DNA from: Aurantimonas sp. Leaf443
GTDB lineage: Bacteria; Pseudomonadota; Alphaproteobacteria; Rhizobiales; Rhizobiaceae
Length of the DNA stretch: 64,000 nucleotides
Direction of reading: 5' to 3'
NCBI RefSeq assembly: GCF_001425575.1
Contig: NZ_LMRD01000011.1
Location: forward strand, 105,019 to 169,018
Both the position numbers and the translations under genes were made by a program. Shown one piece after another: positions 43,569 to 53,076 of this stretch. The notes beneath the pieces are model-generated. The model had not been told where the DNA came from. It did not search any database and saw only the letters and a list, made by a program, of their open reading frames with translations. Numbering within the stretch: position 1 is the first letter of the stretch; every line of letters starts with the position of its first letter.

Positions 43569-46052
43569 ATGGACGCAAGGCAGGCACGGTTCGGCACGGC
43601 ACAGGAACGGGACGGCCAGGCCGGCGCCCTCTCCGTCGCCGCGACGCGCCTTCTTCGGGCCGGCGAGCCGCGCCGGGCCTTCGAGCTCGCCGACCGCCGC
43701 TGCCGCCTGCCCGAACCGCCGGGGGCGGCGGACCGTGCGGTGCGCGCGCTGGCCGGGCGCCTCTGCGGCTGGCCCTTCTGGCAGGAGGACCTGGCGGCGG
43801 CCCGGGAGGCCGATCCTCTGGACCCCGTCGTCAACTCGACGGTCCTGCGTCTCGGCACGGCGGACGAACGCCTGGACGCCGCCCGGCATCTGGTCCTGGC
43901 GCCCCATGCCCCGCCCCACGCGGTGCAGGATGCGCTGACGCATCTCTTCTGCGCCGGACTCGTCGCGGCCGTGCGGCTCGATCTCGTCGACAACCGCCTC
44001 TCCGGCTGGGTGGCCTGGCATGGCGCGGGCGACGTCACGCTGGAGATCGAGGGTGCGAGCCGTCGCCTTGCGCTGCCGCTCGCCGCACAGGCGGACCTCG
44101 ACTTCGTGCCCGAGAACGGCCGGGGCGCGATGGTGGAAGCGGTGCTGCCGTTTCAGGAGGCGCGAGGCTTCGCGGTCCGCGGCGCGGGGGAGGTGCTCGC
44201 GCAGGGCCCGCTCGTCGCCCGCAGCCGTCGCGGCTCGGGCCCTGCCAAGGGCGAGGCGCCGGGGCAGGTGCCGGAACGGGCGCCCCTCGTCGTCGTGGTG
44301 CCGGTCTTCGACGATCTGGAGGCGACGAGCGCCTGCCTGGAAGCGGCCATCGCGCAGACACGCGGGCGTCCCGCCACGCGCCTTATCGTCGTCGACGACG
44401 CCTCGCCGAACGCGGCGCTGCGAGACCATCTCGACGATCGGGCCGCGCAGGGCCTCGTGGAACTGCGGCGCAACGCGCATAATCTCGGCTTCGGCGGCGC
44501 GGTGCGGCGCGGGCTGGAGGGAACCGGCGGCGCCGACATCCTCCTCCTCAACGCCGACGCGCTCCTGCCTCGGGATGGGCTCGACCGGCTTGCGGACGCG
44601 GCCTACGCCGCTCCCGAGATCGGAACCGTGACGCCGCTCTCGAACAACGGCGAATATACGAGCTTTCCCGTCCCCGGCCGCGCCAACGCCGCCCCGTCAC
44701 CCGAGGAGGCGGCCGCGCTCGATGCGGCGGCCGCCGGCGCGAATGCCGGCCGCCTCGTCGATCTGCCGACCGGCACGGGCTTCTGCCTCTACGTCCGGCA
44801 CGACTGCCGGGCCGCCGTCGGCGAGATGCCGGGCCTCTTCGGGCGCGGCTATTTCGAGGACATGGAACTCTGCCTCAAGGCCCGCGAGGTCGGCTATCGC
44901 AATGTCTGCGCGGGCGGCGTGTTCGTCGCCCATCATGGCTCGCTGTCCTTCGGCGCGGACAAGGCGGCCCTCGTCTCGCGCAACCTGCGCCTTCTGCGCC
45001 GGCGCCATCCCGAGACGCTCGCCGACTGCTCCGCCCATGTCGCCGCCGACCCGCTGCGCGAGGCCCGCGCGGCGATCGAGGCGGTCCTGCCGCCGCGCAC
45101 CGGCGGGCGCCTTCTCGTCGGCCCGCGCAAGAGCGCGCTCCTGGCCTTCCGGCTTGCGGAACTTGGCGGCGACGCGGCGCAGCTGTCCTGGTCCTCGGCC
45201 GGCGGCCGGTCGGAGGCGCGGCTACTCGGCCCGGGCGCCCTGGCCCCGCAATCGCTGGTCCTCGACCTCGAACATGGCGCGGCGCTGGCCGAGCGGCTGC
45301 GTTCGATGGCGCCGGACGAGATCGAGATCGTCGCCGGCGCCCTGCCGCCCGCCTCGCTCGCCGCCGCCCTCGCGACGATCACGGCGACGCTCAGTCTCGT
45401 TCTCGGCGAGGCCCCGCCGATCGGCGATGCGGACCTTCTCGCGCCGGTGGCCCGCTGGCGGGCCGCTCTCGGGCTCCGGCTCCAGCGCCTTCTCGTCTGC
45501 GACGGCCAGTCGCTCGAAACACTGGCGCGCGACGCCACGCTCGCGGCGGAGATCGAGATCGTGGATGCGCGCGGCGAGCGCGACGCCGCGCCGGTCGTCA
45601 CCGCGACCGGCGCGCCCGTCTCGCTCGGGATCGTCTGCCCGACCCCGTCTCCGCAGGGCGACGCCTTCGTCCGCCATCTCGCGAGCGCCCTGCGCCGCGC
45701 CCTGCCCGAGGCCCGGCTCGTCGTCCTCGGCGAAAGCTGCGACGCGGTCGCGTCGGCGGGACTCGGCAATGTGGTGGTGACGGGCGCGATTGCGCGGGCG
45801 CAGGAGATCGCCATCCTCGGCCTCTTCGGCCTGCGCGCCCTCGCCCTGCCGCCCGCCTCGCCCTGCCTCGCCGAGTTCGAACGCCTCGCCGACAGAAGCG
45901 GCCTGCCCCGCGCCGTGGCCGACTGGACCTTCGGCAAGGCTTGCCCGCCATCCCCTTCGACCCTTCACCTGGATCCTCATTGCCGTGACGCAGGAAACGC
46001 TTTCGCGATCGCCGATTGGTTCGCTCATCGCATCCAAGCGCCGCCGGCGTGA
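43569..46052 (+). CDS. glycosyltransferase family 2 with N-terminal GW module
   Basis: Predicted 827-residue protein. Residues 1-125 are helical, about 134-212 form a GW-type module (LSGWVAWHGAGDVTLEI, EARGFAVRG), and about 239-500 a GT-A domain: PLVVVVPVFDDLEATSACL, LIVVDDASPN, LLLNADALLP at the donor-metal strand, and RGYFEDMELCLKAREVGY with the catalytic acidic residues. The last 330 residues are not recognised. The ATG is downstream of a short GGA-rich site. Its end overlaps the next gene by 68 bases. Probable role: transfer of rhamnose- or hexose-type sugars in a surface glycan. Confidence 0.82.
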   Translation: MDARQARFGTAQERDGQAGALSVAATRLLRAGEPRRAFELADRRCRLPEPPGAADRAVRALAGRLCGWPFWQEDLAAAREADPLDPVVNSTVLRLGTADERLDAARHLVLAPHAPPHAVQDALTHLFCAGLVAAVRLDLVDNRLSGWVAWHGAGDVTLEIEGASRRLALPLAAQADLDFVPENGRGAMVEAVLPFQEARGFAVRGAGEVLAQGPLVARSRRGSGPAKGEAPGQVPERAPLVVVVPVFDDLEATSACLEAAIAQTRGRPATRLIVVDDASPNAALRDHLDDRAAQGLVELRRNAHNLGFGGAVRRGLEGTGGADILLLNADALLPRDGLDRLADAAYAAPEIGTVTPLSNNGEYTSFPVPGRANAAPSPEEAAALDAAAAGANAGRLVDLPTGTGFCLYVRHDCRAAVGEMPGLFGRGYFEDMELCLKAREVGYRNVCAGGVFVAHHGSLSFGADKAALVSRNLRLLRRRHPETLADCSAHVAADPLREARAAIEAVLPPRTGGRLLVGPRKSALLAFRLAELGGDAAQLSWSSAGGRSEARLLGPGALAPQSLVLDLEHGAALAERLRSMAPDEIEIVAGALPPASLAAALATITATLSLVLGEAPPIGDADLLAPVARWRAALGLRLQRLLVCDGQSLETLARDATLAAEIEIVDARGERDAAPVVTATGAPVSLGIVCPTPSPQGDAFVRHLASALRRALPEARLVVLGESCDAVASAGLGNVVVTGAIARAQEIAILGLFGLRALALPPASPCLAEFERLADRSGLPRAVADWTFGKACPPSPSTLHLDPHCRDAGNAFAIADWFAHRIQAPPA

Positions 46053-48408
46053 GGCCGGCGCCGCGCCGGAGACGAAATCACGGCCGCTGACCGCCCTCTC
46101 CGGCCTGCAGCTTCGGCTCGCGCGCACGGCGGACGCGACGTTCGAGGGCCACGCCTTCGACCCCGCAGAACCCGAGCGTCGGCTCGTCGTCGAACTCCTC
46201 CTCGACGCCGTGCCCGTCGCGCTCGAGCGCTGCGAGCGCTTCGACGACTCGCTCTTCGAGCAGGGTCCCGGCGACGGGTGCCACGGGTTCCGCTTCGCGC
46301 TGCATCCCGATCTCGTGGCGGGCGCGCGTCTGGCGAGCGTCGAGATCGCAAACCTGCCCGGCGGCCCGCGCCGGAGCGTGGACCTTCTGGATGCGCCGTT
46401 CGAGCCGTCTCCCTCGCCGGCCGGTGGCGTTGAATGGCTCGGCGGACTGAGGCTCGGGGGCTGGGTGAGGCGCCCGGCGGACGGCGCGACGCCGCTCGTC
46501 GAGGCCTATGTCGACGGCGAACGGGTCGCCTTCGCCCGCGCCGACCGCTGGCGCGAGATCGGCGACGGAGCGGCGCCGCGCGTCGAGCCGGCCTTCCTTC
46601 TCACCCTGCCGCGCTTTCTCGCCGATGGAAGCGCGCGCCACGTCGAACTGCGTCACTGCGGGCGGCAGCTGCCCGGAAGTCCCGTCGCGCTCGTCGCCTT
46701 CGCCGATGCGCTGGAAGCCGACCTCCTCTCGCGCGCCGACCTTCGCGACGAGGCGGCACGCGGGCAGCTTTTCGACCTCGCCTGCCCCGACGCGGTGCCC
46801 TTCGAGCGCTTCGCCTCCTTCGATGCGCGCTTCTTTCCCGTCTCCGCCACCCAGCGCCTCGGCAAGCCCGTGGCGCTCGCAGTGATCGGCGAGGAGACGC
46901 GCGGGCGCGAGACGCTCGCCGGCCCCGCGCTGAAGGCGGACGGATCGTGGACCGGCGCCACGCTCTCCAGCGAAGACGGACCGACCTCCTTCGGCGCCAA
47001 CGATCTCGTGCGGTTCCTGGAAGGAGCCGGCGCGCCGAGCCCGGTCGTCGTCTTCCTCGCCGCCGGCGCCGCGCTGCGTCCGGGCGCGCTCGCCCGTCTC
47101 GCCTCCGCTCTCGAGAACGACCCGGCGGCGGACATCGCCTATGGCGACCTCCTCCTGCGGATGGAGGACGGCACGCTGCACCCTCTCATGCTCCCGGCCT
47201 TCGACGAGGAGCGCTTCCTCGAACAGGGCTCTGCGGCCCTCGCCTTCGCCATGCGCCGGGGCGCGGCGCTGAAGGCGGCCCGCCGGGGCGTGACCGAACT
47301 CTTCCGGCTGTTCCTCGCGCCGCTGGAGAACGGCGCCGGCCGGGGCACGCATCTGCATGTGCCGGGCGCGGGCATCGTCCTGGCCGCGCCCGATCCGGCC
47401 GTGCTCGGTCCGGTGCTGCAGGCGGCGACGCTCGCCCATTTCGCCGAACGCGGCATCCGCGCCGACGTGGACTTGCGAGCCGAGGCGGTGCTGCCGGCCG
47501 TTCGCATGCGCCGGCGCATGGCCGCGCGACCGGCGACGACGATCGTCGTCGACGCGTGCGGCCCGGACGGGCCGGCCGAGATCGGGCCCTGCCTCGAAGC
47601 TCTCGAGGCGACGCGCATGCGCACCGGCGCCGGCATCCTTCTCGTCACCGCGCCCCTGTCCGAGGAGCGCCGCCGCGCCTTCGAGCTCGACGGCGTTCCC
47701 GTCCTCGAAGCCCTGCCGCGCGAGAGCCGCGCCGCACGCCTGGGGCGGGCGGCCGAGCGGGCCGAGACGCCGCAGCTCTGCTTCCTCGACCCCGGCCTGC
47801 GCCCGCTGGCGCCGGACTGGCTCGACGAGCTGACCGGGCGCCTCGCCGAACCGCTGACAGGCGCGGTCGGACCGACCATCCATTCCGCGGGCGGCCTCGT
47901 CGCGCAGGCCGGCCTCGTGCTGCGTCCCGCCGGCCGCCACGCCCGCGCCTTTCTCGACCGCCGGGCGGAGGATGCCGGATACGGCGATGTCCTGCGGGTC
48001 GCGCGCCAGGTCTCGGCCCTGTCCGGCGCCTGCCTCCTGACGACGCGAACGGCGTTCCTTGCGGCGGGCGGCTTCGACCCGCAGCTCTTCCCCGAGGATG
48101 GCGGGGACATCGACTTCTGCCTGAAGCTGCGGGCCCTCGGCCGCCGGCTCGTCGTCACGCCCGACGCGTGTCTGGAGCGGGCGGGCAGCGCTGTCCGGCC
48201 CGAGGGCGAGCCCCGACGCCGGCTGCGCGAGCGGGCCGAGCGGCTGCTCTTCGCGCGCTGGCCGGAGGCCTTCGCCTGCGACCCCTTCTACAACCCCCAG
48301 CTCGACCGCGGCCCCGTGCCTTATTCGGGACTCGCCTGGCCGCCCGGCGCCATCCGCGCCCGCAGGCCGACCGTCGCCCAGCCCCGGCACCTGCCGCCGG
48401 GCTGGTGA
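45985..48408 (+). CDS. GT2-like protein with two GW modules and degenerate GT-A domains
   Basis: Predicted 807-residue protein from GTG 45985, the only plausible start in frame; it overlaps the previous gene. Two GW-type modules lie at about 40-125 (CHGFRFALHPDL) and 145-240 (LRLGGWVRRPADG). Then comes a GT-A-like domain (VVVFLAAGAALRPG) and a second one (ATTIVVDACGPDGP, CFLDPGLRPLAPDWL, PEDGGDIDFCLKLRALG). The C-terminus (DPFYNPQLDRG, PYSGLAWPP) is a typical GT2 tail. Neither domain has a DxD on the donor strand, so activity is doubtful although the ED..D motif of the last domain is kept. Confidence 0.75.
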   Translation: MTQETLSRSPIGSLIASKRRRREAGAAPETKSRPLTALSGLQLRLARTADATFEGHAFDPAEPERRLVVELLLDAVPVALERCERFDDSLFEQGPGDGCHGFRFALHPDLVAGARLASVEIANLPGGPRRSVDLLDAPFEPSPSPAGGVEWLGGLRLGGWVRRPADGATPLVEAYVDGERVAFARADRWREIGDGAAPRVEPAFLLTLPRFLADGSARHVELRHCGRQLPGSPVALVAFADALEADLLSRADLRDEAARGQLFDLACPDAVPFERFASFDARFFPVSATQRLGKPVALAVIGEETRGRETLAGPALKADGSWTGATLSSEDGPTSFGANDLVRFLEGAGAPSPVVVFLAAGAALRPGALARLASALENDPAADIAYGDLLLRMEDGTLHPLMLPAFDEERFLEQGSAALAFAMRRGAALKAARRGVTELFRLFLAPLENGAGRGTHLHVPGAGIVLAAPDPAVLGPVLQAATLAHFAERGIRADVDLRAEAVLPAVRMRRRMAARPATTIVVDACGPDGPAEIGPCLEALEATRMRTGAGILLVTAPLSEERRRAFELDGVPVLEALPRESRAARLGRAAERAETPQLCFLDPGLRPLAPDWLDELTGRLAEPLTGAVGPTIHSAGGLVAQAGLVLRPAGRHARAFLDRRAEDAGYGDVLRVARQVSALSGACLLTTRTAFLAAGGFDPQLFPEDGGDIDFCLKLRALGRRLVVTPDACLERAGSAVRPEGEPRRRLRERAERLLFARWPEAFACDPFYNPQLDRGPVPYSGLAWPPGAIRARRPTVAQPRHLPPGW

Positions 48409-48423
48409 CCGGAGCCGCGACCC

Positions 48424-49716
48424 TCAGGGTCCGAGAAGATCGCGCAGGACGGGCAGGTCGCGCAGGGCGCGGACCCAGCCGGCCGGCGCGGGCGCGGCAC
48501 CGCTCGTGTCCACATGCGTTACCACCGAGAGGCCCGGCCGCAGGCGGTCCGCACCGGGCTGGTCCGCCTCCAGCGCGATGCGGATCGGCAGCCGCTGGAC
48601 GACCTTGGTGAAGTTGCCGCTGGCATTGTCGGGCCGCAACACGCTGAATTCCGACCCGGTCGCGGGCGCGATCTCGACCACGCGGCCGCGGAACACCGTG
48701 CCGCCGAGAGCGTCCACGCTGACGCGGGCCGGCTGGCCGACGGCGACGTAGCGCGTCAGCGTCTCCTTGAAATTGGCGATCACCCAGAGCGTGTCGGGCA
48801 CGAGGAACATCAGCTGCGATCCCGCCGTCACGTATTGGCCGGGCCGCACGGAGGCCTCGCCCACCTGGCCCGCGCGCGGCGAGTGCACGATCGTGTTGTC
48901 GAGATTGATGCGGGCGAGATCGACCTGCGCCTGAGCGGTCCGCACGCTCGCCTCAAGGCCCCGCTTGGAGACCTCCGTGGCGCGCAGCGTCTGCTCGGCG
49001 ATGTTGATCGCCGCCTCCGCCCGGCGGATACCGGCCTGCGCGGTGCGCAGCGTCGCCAGAACCTGATCGGTCTCCGATTCCGGCTTGAGGCCTCGGCCGG
49101 TCAGCGAGCGGGCCCGTTCCGCCTCGGCCTGCGCGCGCGCGAGCTCGGCCTCGGCCTGGAAGAGATCGGCCTTGCGCGCGCCGATCTCGGCCTCGTTCTG
49201 CGCCCGCGTCTGGTCGGCGTTGAGAAGCGTCGCCTCGGCCTGCGCGCGCTGCGCCTCGGCCTGTTCCAGCTGCTGGCGATAGATGCGGTCGTCGATCTTC
49301 ACCAGCGGGTCGCCGGCAGAGACGCGCTGGAAGTCGCGCACGAGAACGTCCGTCACGTAGCCGCTGACCTGCGGCGCCATCACGGTGATCTGGCCGCGCA
49401 CGTAGCTGTCTTCCGTGGAGACGATCGCGGTCGCGAACGGCCCGAGGCGCCAGGCATAGAGGATGAGGAGGACGCCGGCCAAGGCCACGAAGAGCATCGC
49501 GACGACCGTGCCGGGCTTCGGGCGCAGCTTCTTCGGCGTCTCCGCCACCGGCGCGGCGCGGGCGGGCCCTGTCGCGGGCTCCGGCTGGCGGGCTTCCGGG
49601 GGCGAGGCGTCCGTCGCCTGATCGGCGGAGCGGGCGATCTGCGCGCTCGTCTCGGCATCGCTGGGGATGGGCGTGCCGGCTTGCGCCCGGTCGCTCCCGG
49701 AGCGGATCGTATCCAC
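48424..49716 (-). CDS. multidrug efflux membrane fusion protein (EmrA/HlyD family)
   Basis: Predicted 430-residue adaptor. A polar, Pro/Ala-rich N-terminus of about 65 residues precedes one transmembrane helix (VVAMLFVALAGVLLILY). Lipoyl-type halves (APQVSGYVTDVLVRD and HSPRAGQVGEASVRPGQYV) flank a long Ala/Glu/Gln-rich coiled coil (about 140-260). It links the MFS pump encoded just upstream to an outer-membrane channel. The gap between the two genes is 2 bases. Confidence 0.88.
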   Translation of the reverse strand: MDTIRSGSDRAQAGTPIPSDAETSAQIARSADQATDASPPEARQPEPATGPARAAPVAETPKKLRPKPGTVVAMLFVALAGVLLILYAWRLGPFATAIVSTEDSYVRGQITVMAPQVSGYVTDVLVRDFQRVSAGDPLVKIDDRIYRQQLEQAEAQRAQAEATLLNADQTRAQNEAEIGARKADLFQAEAELARAQAEAERARSLTGRGLKPESETDQVLATLRTAQAGIRRAEAAINIAEQTLRATEVSKRGLEASVRTAQAQVDLARINLDNTIVHSPRAGQVGEASVRPGQYVTAGSQLMFLVPDTLWVIANFKETLTRYVAVGQPARVSVDALGGTVFRGRVVEIAPATGSEFSVLRPDNASGNFTKVVQRLPIRIALEADQPGADRLRPGLSVVTHVDTSGAAPAPAGWVRALRDLPVLRDLLGP

Positions 49717-49718
49717 GG

Positions 49719-51380
49719 TCAGGACACTCCCTTTGCGGTGAAGGTGGCGGCGAGGATCGACTTCGCCAGCCTGCGGGCCGGCGGCGTCTGCGTCAGCGAC
49801 CAGACGAGAAACACGAGGGCGATGACGAGGTTCAGCCAGACGACGTCGTTATAGGCGCGCACGTTCGCTTCGCGCGTCACCGCCTGCGACAGCTGCGCGA
49901 CGCCCTGCGCGCGCAGGCGCACCGGATCGGTGATGAGCGCGGCATAGGGCTGGGCCTGCTGCTGGATGCGCCTTGCCACGGCCGCGTCGGTCGGGTCGAC
50001 ATCGGCGACGAGCAGGGCGGAATATTCGTGCTCGCGATATTGCTGGAACGTGGCGAAGGCGGCCGGGCCGGCGAGCCCGCCGATGCTCTGGGTGAGCGAG
50101 AAGACGACGATAAGCGTGATGACGTAGTCGGTGCCGCGCGCCAGGACCGGCGTCATGCCGAGGACGAGAAGCGGGCCGAGAAACATGCCGGCGGCCGTCG
50201 ACACCAGGAACTGGCTGACGAAGAGATCGTGCGGCCGCGTGAGGTTCGACGCGTCGAGATCCATGCTGCTGCCGACGATCACGAGGACGATCGAGGTCAG
50301 GATCAGCGGCACGAGGCGCCTGGGCGAGAACAGGGCGGCGGACAGGGCCGCGCCGAGGACCGTTCCGGCCAGGATGACGGCATAGAGCGGGCGCAACTGG
50401 TCCGGCCCCATGCCGAGCGTGCGCAGGAGCCCCGTCGCGGCATAGGTCTGCTCGGAGAGGATGAAGCGCAGGCCCAGCGCGCCGAGCGCGAAGCGGATCG
50501 CCTCCCGGGCGCCGAGCCAGCGCGTCTGGATCAGCGGATTGGCGCGATGATGCTCGAGGAAGAAGGCGGCAAGCAGCAGCAGGAGCGCCGCGATCAACGC
50601 CTGCGCCATCCAGGGCTGATCCGGCCACCATTGCGTGCGCCCCTGGCCGAGCACCGCGCAGACGAGCGCGAAGGCCGGCGCCATCAGGAGAAAGGTCAGG
50701 AGATCGAGCGGCTCGAACACCTTGATGCGCAGACCCGGCGGCAGCTTCAGCACCACCACGGCCGCCATGGAGACGAGCGCCATGCCGAGCTCGAAGAGAT
50801 AGAGCCCGCGCCAGTCGCCGATGTCGAGAAGCGGCGGCGAGACGAGCCAGGCGATCGGGACGGCGAATTGCGACAGGGCGAAGCCGAGGCTGAGCCCGGC
50901 GCCGATGCGGCGCTTCGGAAAGGCCTGCATCATGTAGTAGAGGCCGAGCGAACTCATCGGCGCGGCCGCAAACCCGCTCACCGCCCGGGCGAAGACGGCC
51001 GTCGCATAGTCGTTGGCCAGGACATGCACCAGCGTGACCAGCACATAGGCGAGGATGCCGATCTCGGCGAAGCGCCGGATGCCGAATTGCTGGCGTGCCT
51101 TCACGAGGAGAAGGTTCGCCGACACGTTGAACATGACATAGGCCGCCGGCAGCCACGCCCCCTCCACCGGCGTCAGCCCCAGCTGTCCCTGGATCTGCGG
51201 AAGGTTGGCGGTGACGAGCGCGTTGCCGAGCCCGCCGGTGATGCCGACGAGCACGCCGACGGCGGCATAGGCGAGGCGCACGGGCGGGCGGTGGTAGGGC
51301 GTGCCCGGCGAGCCCGGAAGGGTCGGCCGTTCCTCCGCCGTCCAGTTCGGCGGCGGCTCCAGATAATGCGGCTCGCGCAT
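49719..51380 (-). CDS. MFS drug efflux transporter (DHA2/EmrB family)
   Basis: Predicted 553-residue inner-membrane transporter with about 14 hydrophobic segments, as in DHA2 pumps. The first helix follows a 35-residue cytoplasmic N-terminus (YAAVGVLVGITGGLGNALV). A QGQLGLTPVEGAWLPAAYVM block is like EmrB, and a large periplasmic loop lies before the last helix. It works with the EmrA-like adaptor to export lipophilic drugs or metabolites. ATG 51380 is the chosen start; longer starts extend into non-matching DNA. No regulator gene is adjacent. Confidence 0.87.
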   Translation of the reverse strand: MREPHYLEPPPNWTAEERPTLPGSPGTPYHRPPVRLAYAAVGVLVGITGGLGNALVTANLPQIQGQLGLTPVEGAWLPAAYVMFNVSANLLLVKARQQFGIRRFAEIGILAYVLVTLVHVLANDYATAVFARAVSGFAAAPMSSLGLYYMMQAFPKRRIGAGLSLGFALSQFAVPIAWLVSPPLLDIGDWRGLYLFELGMALVSMAAVVVLKLPPGLRIKVFEPLDLLTFLLMAPAFALVCAVLGQGRTQWWPDQPWMAQALIAALLLLLAAFFLEHHRANPLIQTRWLGAREAIRFALGALGLRFILSEQTYAATGLLRTLGMGPDQLRPLYAVILAGTVLGAALSAALFSPRRLVPLILTSIVLVIVGSSMDLDASNLTRPHDLFVSQFLVSTAAGMFLGPLLVLGMTPVLARGTDYVITLIVVFSLTQSIGGLAGPAAFATFQQYREHEYSALLVADVDPTDAAVARRIQQQAQPYAALITDPVRLRAQGVAQLSQAVTREANVRAYNDVVWLNLVIALVFLVWSLTQTPPARRLAKSILAATFTAKGVS

Positions 51381-51846
51381 CGCGCTCAGGCGTCCGTCCG
51401 GCCGCGGCAGGCCGCGCTGGACGTCGGGACCGCAACCGCTGCGGGACCGATCCCCCGCAAAGCGGGCGTCAGGACAGCCGCACGCCGCCGCGTCGCCCCG
51501 TCGGTCGGCGCGGCCGGCATCGGCAGTTCGGTCCGGTCGAGACCAGAGGCGCGGATTGGAGCAGGCATCGGCGAGAAGTGCGCCTCGCCGCCGGATTGTC
51601 AAACGCCTCGGGATGCAGGACTGACCTGCGCGAGCGGCGGGGCTCAGCGAGCGGTGTCGGGTCCCCTTCCTTCCCACGGGGCATCGGAAAGACCGGTCGT
51701 CGCAAATGACGTACCACTTGAGGACCGCCGCCCCTGCGCGCGGAACGCGTCGCGGGGCGCTAGACTCCGCGTCGCATCCGGATGGAGTCAGACCGGATCC
51801 GGCACGGCCGTGGCCCAAAGCACATGCTCCGAGCGGACAGAACGCA
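51381..51846. other. intergenic region between EmrB-like and ATP-grasp genes
   Basis: No gene is supported. It holds divergent promoters. Two CCGGAT/ATCCGG elements near 51774-51800 form a small inverted repeat close to the ATP-grasp start and might be an operator. A TAGACT-like -10 lies at about 51760, but no matching -35 could be placed. Confidence 0.4.
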
Positions 51847-52932
51847 ATGGAAACCGCCCTCGTCCTCAGCGCCGGCTTTCGGCTGCAGTATCGCACGCTG
51901 CAATGCTGCGCCCCGCTGTTCCGCGCGGTCCACGTCTTCGGCACGAGCGCGGCGCGCGACCTCTCCCGTTCGCGGCTCTGCACGCAGTTCCACGAGCGGC
52001 CGGACCCCTCCGGCAAGGCCTTCGGCGGGCGGGCGGACGTGGCGGCGGTCCAGGCGCTGCTGGCGTCGCAGCGCATCGACTATCTGATCCCGAGCGACGC
52101 CGAGACGACGCGCTTTCTCGCCGAGCACCGGACCGCCTTCGATGCCAAATGCTATCCGGTGCCCGCCGTCGTCGCCTTCGATCAACTCGACGACAAATGG
52201 CGCTTCGCGCAGTTGTGCGGGCGGATCGGCGTCCCCCATCCCGAAACGCGGCTCTGCGCCACTTCGGACGACGTCCGCTCGGCCCTCGCCGCGGCGGAGG
52301 CCGGTGCGGTCTTCGTCGTCAAGCCCTTGGCGCTCTGGGGCAGTTCCGGGGTCGTGAAGGTCACGGCGGCCGACGCGGCGGCCGTGCTCGCCGGGGTCGC
52401 CTATGCGCCGCTCCTCCTGCAACGCTACGTGCCCGGCCCCGAATTCACCACCGTCGTGCTCTGCAAGGGCGGGCGCGTGAAACGCGCGGCGCACTATCGG
52501 CGACGGGGCTCCAGCGTCGAGTTCATCGACGAGTCCGAAGCCACGCGCCTTGCCGAGATCGTCGCCTCGCATCTGCGGATCGACGGGATCCTCGTCTTCG
52601 ACATCAAACGCGACCCGCGGGGGGCGCTCCAGGTCCTCGAATGCAATCCGCGCTTCTGGTACCGGATGGACGTCGCGTTGCGGGCCGGCGTCAACTTCGT
52701 CGAACTCGGCCTCTGGCCGCGCCGCTTCCGGCGCACGGCGCGCAGTCCCGTCCGGCTCGAGCGCCTCGACGGGCTGCGCACGGTCCTGTCGCGCCGTCTG
52801 CGCGGCCAGCCCGCGCGGTTCGGCGACGACGCGCTGCTTTCGGCCGTGGCCCGCGACCCGCTCGTCTACGCGCTGATGGCGGCAAGCCGCCTCCTTCCGT
52901 CCCGGCGCGCCGCAGGCGGCCAGCAGCTCTGA
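51847..52932 (+). CDS. ATP-grasp domain protein
   Basis: Predicted 361-residue cytoplasmic enzyme. The N-terminal domain (ETALVLSAGFRLQYRTLQC, then DYLIPSDAETT) resembles carbamoyl-phosphate synthase-type ATP-grasp proteins. FVVKPLALWGSSGVVKV is the ATP-binding lysine/glycine loop, QRYVPGPEFTTVV follows, and FDIKRDPRGALQVLECNPRF carries the metal-binding D, E and N. It should ligate a carboxylate to an amine or thiol with ATP. Substrate unknown, and no partner gene is adjacent. ATG 51847 has no strong ribosome site. Confidence 0.82.
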   Translation: METALVLSAGFRLQYRTLQCCAPLFRAVHVFGTSAARDLSRSRLCTQFHERPDPSGKAFGGRADVAAVQALLASQRIDYLIPSDAETTRFLAEHRTAFDAKCYPVPAVVAFDQLDDKWRFAQLCGRIGVPHPETRLCATSDDVRSALAAAEAGAVFVVKPLALWGSSGVVKVTAADAAAVLAGVAYAPLLLQRYVPGPEFTTVVLCKGGRVKRAAHYRRRGSSVEFIDESEATRLAEIVASHLRIDGILVFDIKRDPRGALQVLECNPRFWYRMDVALRAGVNFVELGLWPRRFRRTARSPVRLERLDGLRTVLSRRLRGQPARFGDDALLSAVARDPLVYALMAASRLLPSRRAAGGQQL

Positions 52933-52972
52933 TTCTGGACACGCCTGCCTGCGGAACTCGGCCGGAGCTCGC

Positions 52973-52986
52973 TTGATCTCGATCAA
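52973..52986 (+). promoter_or_regulatory. FNR/FixK box (TTGAT-N4-ATCAA)
   Basis: TTGATCTCGATCAA is a perfect match to the consensus bound by FNR, FixK and Anr-type regulators. Its centre (52979.5) is about 40 bases ahead of a predicted start near 53020, behind a TATGGT-like -10 at 53008-53013. That is the class II activator position. It would drive the small phasin-like gene at 53077 under low oxygen. Confidence 0.75.
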
Positions 52987-53076
52987 GGCCCTTTCGGCCG
53001 CCCCGCCTATGGTGCGCGGATCGCCTGCCGGCCTTCGTGACGAAGCCCGGCGGACCGGACACGCAAGGAGACCTTC

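Noticed and set aside
43569..48408. The two GT2-type genes as one gene broken by a frameshift
   Set aside because: Each has its own GW module(s) and GT-like region, and the first ends with a natural tail, so a 68-base overlap is more likely.
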